This document shows, piece by piece, positions 13,035 to 23,800 of a stretch of DNA of 64,000 nt. The stretch is from NCBI GenBank assembly GCA_904066235.2, contig CAJFCV020000003.1:11284001-11348000 (forward strand), read 5' to 3'. Source of the stretch: Bursaphelenchus xylophilus. Taxonomy: Eukaryota > Nematoda > Chromadorea > Rhabditida > Aphelenchoididae. Numbering within the stretch: position 1 is the first letter of the stretch; every line of letters starts with the position of its first letter. Below the pieces are notes generated by a model. The model saw only the letters and a program-made list of their open reading frames with translations. It did not search any database and was not told the DNA's origin. Position numbers and translations under genes: made by a program.

Positions 13035-13111
13035 TAGGCTTAGACCAAACGTAGGTGCCCACTTCTATCAAAGGCAGGGTGGAACGCATTTCTCGTAAGC
13101 TGAGTAAATAT

Positions 13112-13448
13112 CAGTCTGTCGGGAAAATAATGAGCACTACTAGTCCGTCCGTAAAGTCGCTGGAATGTTTTCGGCGACATTCACCCCGCGAAACCGAAAG
13201 TTCACTTTGCACTGTGCAATTTTTGGCTTTTTGCACAGCGCAATAGGCTTTTTCGAGCTGTCGCTTGCACCCTGAGTTTTCTTGCACAGTGCGCGTCGCC
13301 GAAATCATTCCAGCGACTTTACGGACGGACTAGTATGTCGCTGCGCCGATCGCGTTGCTCCATTTGATTTTTCGCGACACAATTCATTTTCTCGGCGGCG
13401 ATGCGATTTTGGCAGCGACGGAGTGCCCATTATTTTCCCGACAGACTG
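13112..13448. mobile_element. M1 element interrupted by a nested M3 element
   Basis: Outer termini are CAGTCTGTCGGGAAAATAAT and its complement, but the element is twice the usual length. A second inverted-repeat element (M3) with ACTAGTCCGTCCGTAAAGTC termini occupies 13137-13334. The M1 sequence resumes on both sides of it. Confidence 0.85.
13137..13334. mobile_element. M3 inverted-repeat element nested in M1
   Basis: Termini ACTAGTCCGTCCGTAAAGTC and the complement GACTTTACGGACGGACTAGT form near-perfect inverted repeats, with TTCGGCGAC repeats inside. A truncated relative lies at about 41739-41851. Confidence 0.8.
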
Positions 13449-14099
13449 ATGGAAATGTTTAATTTAAAATTTGAGCCAATTGACATCAAAATCTGAGTGT
13501 CGCTATTTGAGCCCTTCCCCTGTCAGTAAAAATCTCAACATCACACGTCGAAAGCATCACTTGTTATAATTTTGCAACGGACTCGAGAGACTGCCTACTA
13601 TACCCCTTGCAAAGTTCCTTGAACGTCTCGACAAGTACTGTAAAGCACTACAGAAAACTTTCAGAATTTGATACGCAACCTGCAAAGCATAGTGCGAAAT
13701 TTGAACGAAATTTGAGCAAACAAAATCTGAGCTTTCAAAAATTACATAGCTATTAAGAATTCACACCGACAAGGAAACTCTACAGTTTTCTAGAAGGCCC
13801 GTAAAATTGTACACAACGAAGCAAATGAAGTGTTAATTTAAATAAGAAAACTTCACTTCTAATAACTTCCTCAAACGGATCGAATATTAATATTTGCCAT
13901 TAAAAACCCCCGCCATAAAAAGGTGAAAATTTCGAATGACTTTCACACAAGAATGCGTCGACAATCCCGCGAATTTCCCATTCTGTAGTATGCGACATTG
14001 ACGTTTGAGAGTTTGGGTATGCACAGGTTTCAAAAGACAATGTTCTCGGCCGGTGGCAACATTTTTAAAATTTGGAACAACAAATTTGCGTACAAAAAG

Positions 14100-14187
14100 C
14101 TTACTGGTGCAGAGTATTGCGTAAGGAATGAGATCAGAGCAATCGAGGAGGCTGGGATTCCTTCCAAAAGGCAAGCTTTGCTTTGAG
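14100..14187 (+). pseudogene. Inverted fragment of a dynein C-terminal exon
   Basis: This stretch reads, on the plus strand, the same peptide as the end of the dynein exon at 15881-15960 on the minus strand: EYCVRNEIRAIEEAGIPSKR, followed by the same GCAAGC splice donor. It is about 85 bp long, isolated, and lacks both neighbouring exons. An M1 element follows it (14217), just as one lies in the intron after the real exon. It is an inverted partial duplication and not functional by itself. Confidence 0.85.
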
Positions 14188-14216
14188 TCTGGCTCAGCGA
14201 AAGATTGGGTCTTTAT

Positions 14217-14358
14217 CAGTCTGTCGGGAAAATAATGAGCACTCTGTCGCATCCAAAATCGAGAAAAAGAATTGTGTCGCGGCAAAATCAAGTTGCTTCC
14301 CGGTTTAATGACACGACTGGTGCAGCGACAGAGCACTCATTATTTTCCCGACAGACTG
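14217..14358. mobile_element. M1 inverted-repeat element
   Basis: Complete copy with CAGTCTGTCGGGAAAATAAT and its complement. It lies 30 bp beyond the copied dynein exon fragment. Confidence 0.85.
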
Positions 14359-14800
14359 ATTTTTCTGATATGTTCTGGCAAGAAAGAAAAAAATGGATTC
14401 GTTATGGAGGGGTTTCATTGTAAAGAGCATTATTTAGCCATAAAATTGACTCTCCAAATTTTTGAAATTGTTCGTTATAGAAAGGTTTTGTTGTACGAAA
14501 GGTTGTTGTACAGAGGTCTTGTTGTAATTTCAAGGCTCTTAGCCGTTATGAAATTGGTAAATTGGGATGCACGTTGCAGTCACAACCGAAGTATTCAACG
14601 ATCTTTGAGGCCGAGAGAGAACGCGAAGCGCGGAGAGTGGTTAGGAATAAAACGCATTTTTGGCCATATCTTTCCAGTTTTGGGTTGAAAAAAAAGAATT
14701 TTTTAGTGTATTATGAAACTGCTGTTTTGTGATTCATTTATTTCAAAATGTAATTTATATGTCTTCTCTATTCCTCATTATGAGATTTGCGACACAAGTT

Positions 14801-17800
14801 CTACCTATTGGAACCGGCAGTTTCCTCTTCCATTGCCTCCAATTTGATCGGGCTAGCCGTACATAATTTCGCTCCTCGAAGAAGCCAATGATTCGACGGG
14901 ATATTGGACTCGACTTCAATGTCCAACAAATGGACAAAGCCTCCGTTCAGCTGCTTGTAATACAACGGCACATTCAGCGATTCCGGCTTGACTGGCAGGT
15001 TCTTGCGCTTCACCAGCACATAGACCGTGTCGATGGACTGAATCGGAGTCCGAGCCTCCTGAAGGCAGTTGTAATCCTTATCGTAGCCGGCGCCAAGCAT
15101 ACAGCAGCCGGAGAATTCGACAAAATCCGTTGAGACGGGAAGACGGAGAGTTCCGAAGACGATCAACTGGAAATATCATTATTTTTTTATTATTGTTGTT
15201 TATTGAACGGAAATAAGAAAGTCAATGGAGCTTCAGCAACTAGTATTTGATAGCGTTTTGCCAAGAGTTACTCACCTCATCCAACGGCAATTTCTGCCGT
15301 TTGGCGTAGTCTTGTTTTAGCTGTTCCAAAATAGCTTGTGGCCGTTGGAAATTCCTGATTTCAACACGATGAATTCCATCGCTCTGTTCGAGGAGCGTCT
15401 TGAGGTAGGCAAGCCTGTAAGAGAGCTCTAATAATTAAAAAAATGTTACAGTCAGCCCATGAGCAACAAGGACCCAAAAAACAAATTTGTTTTAGAAGGG
15501 GTTCGTTATAAAGCGGTGCTTTTTTGGCCTACAATTTGCTCTTGTGACCTCTAAGATTGTCGGTTATGGCACTGTGCGTTACGACAAGAGTCGGAGTAAG
15601 TTCAAAATGCACTGTGCGATAAAGAAAAAATGTCCATGCATTTCATGAAAGTAGTACTAAAATCAGTCTGTCGGGAAAATAATGAGCGCAGGGTCGCATT
15701 GAAAATTGCGTCGCTAAAGTGAAAAGCAATTTGATTTTGCCGCGACACAATTCATTTTCTTGGCGGTGATGTGAATTTTAATGCTACAGAGGGCTCAATA
15801 TTTTCCCGACAGACTGATATGTAGAAAAAGCGAAAATTTCATCATTTTCAAGTTTCCGAAAAACTCAAAGCAAAGCTTGCCTTTTGGAAGGAATCCCAGC
15901 CTCTTCGATTGCTCTGATCTCATTCCTCACGCAATACTCCACGCCTGTAACTTCCTCAGTTTGTGTCGCACTAACCGAATAGACAAATTCATTTGAGGCT
16001 TCGTTGAAGTCCTCATCGACTTCAAAAATCTCCTCTTGGTCTTCCTTCAACATCTCCAAGACCGACTTTTTTATCGCCAAAACTTGTCGCCGTTTGCAGC
16101 TTCGGATCACGGCTTCATTCAAACCACTCATCGCCGTATCTTTTGGAAATTTCGTTTTCTTTATCTGCTCCAAGATTAGAGCTGGCGCAACATTATAGGT
16201 CTTCAGATGCAGGTTGTCCACCACTCCGTTGTCATGCTTGTTCAAGCCGGAGAAGATCCATTGAGCGATTGTGCGAAAGACCAGCAGATCGTACTTGTCT
16301 GACATGTCAGCCAAGTAGGCGATTTCCAGGACGTTGGAGAAGAGGGAGTTGAACGAAATCTCCGCCCATCGGTCGCAGAGGTCCTGAAATTGAGCTCACC
16401 ATCCACGTCATATTACCTTGAACAAATTCGCAGCAGACTCAAAGTTGACTGTGGACACCGAAAAGTCTGTGATCCACCCAAAAATTCCGTATTTGCATCG
16501 CTCGACGATACAAAAGTGGAAACAGGACAATCGATACAACATCTCACGACGTTGCGGCTGAAATCAAGCAACGCTTACAACACGCCAATGGCCTAAACCG
16601 ACCGTATCTAGCTGCTCATGAAGCCAGCTGGGCGAGATCGTGGAATAACAGTACTGTAAGAATCCTTTCAGACTGTAGTCATCGTCCAACGTAATGACTT
16701 TACACTTGCCCATCAGCGAATACTGAGCCTCTCCTTTCTCCGGGTAGATGATCAGGAACATGCGGAAGGTCTCAAGACGCTCCTCAGTGTTCGCAATCTG
16801 ATCAATCAGCGACTCCAACGCCAGGATTTGATTACCATTCAAATGTTGGCAGTTCTGAAACGGAACAGAAACGTTTCGCCTTATTTACACACAATACGAG
16901 TCAATTTTTGTTCAGCGCTTTTTATTTTTAACAAGTTGGACGTCAACGCAATGTATGCTTTTGAAATTTTTAAATAATTGGAACGTAGTTGAAGTCAGCG
17001 ATGCGCAGGCTGTTGACGCCGCGACGAACTCTGAAGTATCCAGCTTCTCCGTAGTCCTCTCCCCATTGGTTCTTCATCACCCAGAAGTCTTTTCCACCCT
17101 CGTTACCGTAGCCAACCGTCACGACGGCATGGGTGATGACCCAACCGCCAGAAGGCTTTGGAGCGTCAATGATTCCACCGGTATAGTCCATGATCTGGTG
17201 AGCATCAAGGTCTAGAAAAAGGGCTGATACGAGTGAGATTAAACTTACAAGTAACAATCGGACCAACGTTGTAGATGTAGTCGGCCATGGCGTCTTCATC
17301 CCCAGCTGGAACGGTTTCTTCGTCAGAGATATAGATAACGGGGCTCTTGGATTTGCAGCTAGGAATTTTCCCACTGGATCCAGAGGTGTAGGGGTAGCTG
17401 GCTTCGGAAGTAATTCCCTTATCTCTAATGTAGTCCATGACCTTATCTGACCACCCGCCATTACATCCGTTATTGTTACCGTAGTTGGGGTTCTGGTAAG
17501 TACAGGAAACCATTTGCTGTTCACTCAGATCCAGCTCATCATCTCCCGTGTAAAGCTTGTGATTAGCTTCGACGGCGCCGACCGCAGCAAAAGCGTAGCA
17601 ACATCCACAGCTTCCTTGGTCCTTGATGGATGAAATGATACCCCAATCTCTCCAGTCAAAAGCTGAAGGAGGGGTGTCACGCTTAACGCGGGAGTGGTTA
17701 GCAGGCTTGGCCGTGGAATGGAGACGTAGTACGTGCTCAATGCCGTTGATTCCAGTCTTTTGGGCAATGAACTCTTCCTTGGTCAGGTCGGAGAACTTGT

Positions 17801-20800
17801 TGGTCCCATAAGTGGCGCTGGGATCTAGCTTTTGGTGCTGTTCAGCACGTCTTTTGGATTCACGGAAGTTTTGGAAGCGCTCCGAGGTTGCGGTTTCATT
17901 GTCATATTCCTTCTTATGCCTAGATGAGACGATTTAAAAGGTGGTATGGGGGACTTACTTGATGATGAATTGGAAGAACTCGTTCAAGGGTTTCTTTTCC
18001 GTGCTATTCAGCTGCTTGTGGAGGTTGGAGGCAAACTTGAGCGAGTTCTTGGTTCTATCGCCGACATTCTTCAAGTTTCCAAGGAGATCGTCGATCTTGC
18101 CTCCTTTCAGTATGTCCTCGAACTTGTTCTGATCCAGGAGATCCTCGAATCCCTTTCCGAATTTCTTTGAATCCAGATGATGAGCGGATGACACAGCGCA
18201 GATTACAGCGATGATTAAAATCGAACGCATGGTGAGAAGACAGGCCAGCTACCGGTGTTGTAACTGGATGAGTATGAGGTTGGAGTAAACGGCTTGGGCT
18301 TTTATACGATACCGATACATGCCTTGTTAAACGTATCATAGAAATGTTGGAAGTAAAAACATGGTTTTACTGGGAAAAGCCTGCTTGTTTTAGGATTTGC
18401 ATTAATCCACATACTACAAATCAGCGAACAAGACAATAAGAATAATTTAGTTTCTTTTAGGAATAATAGCATGTTTTCCGAACGCCCCTAAGCTTATCAA
18501 AATGTAGAGCCCCTGAGGGCAACCAGACTTAGCAGTCCAACTATCTATTGTTTGCTGATAAAGTTTTTCCAGCCATTCATGGAAATTTCTAACCGTTCTC
18601 GCTAAAGCTATAATTTTTACTTCCATTATTTGCAATTTCTAATTCACAAGTCATGTATCGGTATGGTATAAAAGCCCAAGCCATTCACTCCAACCTCATA
18701 CTCATCCAGTTACAACACCGGTAGCTGGCCTGTCTTCTCACCATGCGTTCGATTTTAGTCATCGCTGTAATCTGCGCTGTGTCATCCGCTCATCATCTGG
18801 ATTCAAAGAAATTCGGAAAGGGATTCGAGGATCTCCTGGATCAGAACAAGTTCGAGGACATACTGAAAGGAGGCAAGATCGACGATCTCCTTGGAAACTT
18901 GAAGAATGTCGGCGACAGAACCAAGAACTCGCTGAAGTTTGCCTCCAACCTCCACAAGCAGCTGAATAGCACTGAAAAGAAACCCTTGAACGAATTCTTC
19001 CAATTCATCATCAAGTAAGTGCTCTATACTTCCCTTATACCGTCTCATCTAGGCACAAGAAGGAATATGACAATGAAACCGCAACCTCGGAGCGTTTCCA
19101 AAACTTCCGCGAATCCAAAAGACGTGCTGAACAGCACCAGAAACTAGATCCCAGCGCCACTTATGGCACCAACAAGTTCTCCGACCTGACCAAGGAAGAG
19201 TTCATTGCCCAAAAGACTGGAATCAACGGCATTGAGCACGTACTACGTCTCCATTCCACGGCCAAGCCTGCTAACCACTCCCGCGTCAAGCGTGACACCC
19301 CTCCTTCTGCTTTTGACTGGAGAGATTGGGGTATCATTTCATCCATCAAGGACCAAGGAAGCTGTGGATGTTGCTACGCTTTTGCTGCGGTCGGCGCCGT
19401 CGAAGCTAATCACAAGCTTTACACGGGAGATGATGAGCTGGATCTGAGTGAACAGCAAATGGTTTCCTGTACTTACCAGAACCCCAACTACGGTAACAAT
19501 AATGGATGTAATGGCGGATGGTCAGATAAGGTCATGGACTACATTAGAGATAAGGGAATTACTTCCGAAGCCAGCTACCCCTACACCTCTGGATCCAGTG
19601 GGAAAATTCCTAGCTGCAAATCCAAGAGCCCCGTTATCTACATCTCTGACGAAGAAACCCTTCCATCTGGGGATGAAGACGCCATGGCCGACTACATCTA
19701 CAATGTTGGTCCCATTGTTACGTGTAAGTGTAATCCCACTATTATCAGCTCTTTTTCTAGACCTTGATGCTCACCAGATCATGGATTATACCGGTGGAAT
19801 CATTGACGCTCCAGAGCCATCTGGCGGTTGGGTCATTACCCACGCTGTCGTGACTGTTGGCTACGGTAACGAGGGTGGAAAGGACTTCTGGGTGATGAAG
19901 AACCAATGGGGAGAGGACTACGGAGAAGCTGGATACTTCAGAGTTCGTCGCGGCGTCAACAGCCTGCGGATCGCTGACTTCAACTACGTTCCAATTATTT
20001 AAATTATCCCTCCTTGTTACAACGGAATTTCTAGCAATAAACCGTTCATAAATAACTGCTAATTTTCCTGGTACAATTGCAGAAAGGAAGCAACAAAGTG
20101 CCAAAAAAACGCGTGGCTAGTTTCCCATGAATTTTTTATCTTTCCCTTGGATAGGCGTTGGGTAAAATTACCCTCTAAAACAGTTACTCCAGCATAAGCG
20201 AAGCTCAAGTGCGGAGTTGTAGAGAAACATCTTTTCCAAGACATTGTTTTAAAGAAAAAACATTTTCGTGAGATTTTCCACCAAAAATATTTTTCTCGGA
20301 ATTATTTTATTTCTCTTGTCAATTTTGACACTTCGTTTGGACGAAATTCAACAATGGGCGGGAAGCATTTTCTTATTTTTCGCGTTTCCGTGATGTGCCC
20401 AGTTTGTCCTTTCTCCAGAATTCTGGAGAAAATCTTTGGTTGTTTTTGTTTCTGGACTACCCATGACACGATCTAAATAGCGTTTTTTTTTGTTCTTGAT
20501 TTTCTAACACCAATTCTGTCCTGCAAAAATTTTTCCGAAAGAATTTTGTTACCTAAATCTGTTGGCCAGTCGATGGGTATATGACGAACCCTCTAAATGG
20601 TTGAGCAAATTCGCTAGGTTGACATGGAGGGCCCGATTTCCTTCGAAATCAAGTCAGAAAAAGACGGGAAATCGTTACCTTGCCAATCGCCACAGTTTCA
20701 ACGAAATTCCGATTTTTTCGACATGCGTTGACCTGTAGTTCCGACAGTAAATGAATTCTTTGTGGTTCCATAGACGCTTCAACCCGTAATATGATAAATA

Positions 20801-23800
20801 GACCCTTTACTTGGTCTCGGTTTGCCCGGTCTCACAACTTTCCACTACCGTCAGTTATTTTATCAGCGCTTTTTATTTTTAACAGGGCAGATGACAAAAA
20901 ATACAGACTTAGATAATTGGAACGTAGTTGTAGTCAGCGACCAACAGGCTGTTGACGCCGCGACGAACTCTGAAGTATCCAGCTTCTCCGTAGTCCTCTC
21001 CCCATTGGTTCTTCATCACCCAGAAGTCCTTTCCATCCTCGTTACCGTAGCCAACAGTCACGACGGCATGGGTGATGACCCAACCGCCAGACGGCTCTGG
21101 AGCGTCAATGATTCCACCGGTATAATCCATGATCTGGTGAGCATCAAGGTCTAGAAAAAGGGCTGATACGAGTGAGATTACACTTACAAGTAACAATCGG
21201 ACCAACGTTGTAGATGTAGTCGGCCATGGCGTCTTCATCCCCAGCTGGAAGGGTTTCTTCGTCAGAGATATAGATAACGGGGCTCTTGGATTTGCAGCTA
21301 GGAATTTTCCCGCTGGATCCAGAGGTGTAGGGGTAGCTGGCTTCGGAAGTAATTCCCTTATCTCTGATGTAGTTCATGACCTTATCTGACTGTCCGCCAT
21401 TACATCCATTATTGTTACCGTAGTTGGGGTTCTGGTAAGTACAGGAAACCATTTGCTGTTCACTCAGATCCAGCTCATCATCTCCCGTGTAAAGCTTGTG
21501 ATTAGCTTCGACGGCGCCGACCGCAGCGAAGGCGTAACAACATCCACAGTTTCCTTGGTCCTTGATGGATGAAATGATACCCCAATCTCTCCAGTCAAAA
21601 ACTGAAGGAGGGGTGTCACGCTTAACGCGGGAGTGGTTAGCAGGTTTGGCTGTGGAATGGAGACGCTGTACATGCTCAATGCCCTTGATACCAGTCTTTT
21701 GGGCAATGAACTCTTCCTTGGTCAGGTCGGAGAACTTGTTGGTGCCATAACTAGCGCTGGGATCTAGTTTTTGATGCTGTTCAGCACGTCTTTTGGATTC
21801 GCGGAAGTTTTGGAAGCGCTCCGAGGTTGCGGTTTCATTGTCATATTCCTTCTTGTGCCTAGATGAGACGGTATAAGGGAAGTATAGAGGACTTACTTGA
21901 TGATGAACTGGAAGAATTCGTTCAAGGGTTTCTTTTCAGTGCTATTCAGCTGCTTGTGGAGGTTGGAGGCAAACTTGAGCGAGTTCTTGGTTCTATCGCC
22001 GACATTCTTCAAGTTTCCAAGGAGATCGTCGATCTTGCCTCCTTGCAGTATGTCCTCGAACTTGTTCTGATCCAGGAGATCCTCGAATCCCTTTCCGAAT
22101 TTCTTTGAATCCAGATGATGAGCGGATGACACAGCACAGATTACAGCGATGATTACAATCGAACGCATGGTGAGAAGACAGGCCAGCTACCGGTGTTGTA
22201 ACTGGATGAGTATGAGGTTGGAGTGAACGGCTTGGGCATTTATACCATGGCAATACATGACTTGTGAAGTAGAAATTGCAAATAATGGATGTAAAAATTA
22301 TAGCTTTAGCAAGAACGGTTAGAAATTTCCATGAATGGCTGGAAAAACTTTCTCAGCAAACAATAGATAGTTGGACTGCTAAGTCTGGTTGCCCTCAGGG
22401 GCTCTACATTTTGATAAGCTTAGGGGCGTTCGGAAAACATGCTATTATTCCTAAAAGAAACTGAATTATTCTTATTGTCTTGTTCGCTGATTTGTAGTAT
22501 GGTGATTAATGCAAATCCTGAAACAAGCAGGCTCTTCCCAGTAAAACCACGTTTTTACTTCCAACATTTCTATCATCTCTTTAACAAGGCATGTATCGGT
22601 ATGGTATAAAAGCCCAATCCATTCACTCCAACCTCATACTCATCCAGTTACAACACCGGCAGCTGGCCTGTCTTCTCACCATGCGTTCGATTGTAATCAT
22701 CGCTGTAATCTGCGCTCTGTCATCCGCTCATCATCTGGATTCGAAGAAATTCGGAAAGGGATTCGAGGATCTCCTGGACCAGAACAAGTTCGAGAACATA
22801 CTGAAAGGAGGCAAGATCGACGATCTCCTTGGAAACTTGAAGAATGTCGGCGATAGAACCAAGAACTCGCTCAAGTTTGCCTCCAACCTCCACAAGCAGC
22901 TGAATAGCACTGAAAAGAAACCCTTGAACGAATTCTTCCAATTCATCATCAAGTAAGTCCTCTATATAGCTGCTATATTGTCTCATCTAGACACAAGAAG
23001 GAATATGACAATGAAACCGCAACCTCGGAGCGCTTCCAAAACTTCCGTGAATCCAAAAGACGTGCTGAACAGCACCAAAAACTAGATCCCAGCGCCACTT
23101 ATGGGACCAACAAGTTCTCCGACCTGACCAAGGAAGAGTTCATTGCCCAAAAGACTGGTATCAAGGGCATTGAGCATGTACAGCGTCTCCATTCCACAGC
23201 CAAACCTGCTAACCACTCCCGCGTTAAGCGTGACACCCCTCCTTCAGCTTTTGACTGGAGAGATTGGGGTATCATTTCATCCATCAAAGACCAAGGAAAC
23301 TGTGGATGTTGTTACGCCTTCGCTGCGGTCGGCGCCGTCGAAGCTAATCACAAGCTTTACACGGGAGATGATGAGCTGGATCTGAGTGAACAGCAAATGG
23401 TTTCCTGTACTTACCAGAACCCCAACTACGGTAACAATAATGGATGTAATGGCGGACAGTCAGATAAGGTCATGAACTACATCAGAGACAAGGGAATTAC
23501 TTCCGAAGCCAGCTACCCCTACACCTCTGGATCCAGTGGGAAAATTCCTAGCTGCAAATCCAAGAGCCCCGTTATCTACATCTCTGACGAAGAAACCCTT
23601 CCATCTGGGGATGAAGACGCCATGGCCGACTACATCTACAATGTTGGTCCCATTGTTACGTGTAGGTGTAATCCCACTATTATCAGCTCTTTTTCTAGAC
23701 CTTGATGCTCACCAGATCATGGATTATACCGGTGGCATCATTGACGCTCCAGAGCCATCTGGCGGTTGGGTCATTACCCACGCTGTCGTGACTGTTGGCT

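Larger units (their letters stand above)
11646..14800. other. Repeat-rich spacer between the bHLH gene and the dynein 3' end
   Basis: No gene is supported. The stretch is largely repeats: a ~75-bp tandem array (11890-12300), an M1-M2-M1 palindrome (12602-13448) with a nested element, a copied dynein exon fragment (14100-14187) and another M1 (14217-14358). The first few hundred bases after 11645 should contain the bHLH promoter. The bases 14370-14800 hold diverged 'TATAACAAACAATTT' repeat sequence and the dynein 3' end. Confidence 0.6.

Noticed and set aside
22276..22464. 62-codon open frame in protease promoters (also 18447-18635)
   Set aside because: It appears in two promoters because they are duplicates. 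The E/F promoter has a deletion that breaks the frame, so it is not under coding selection.
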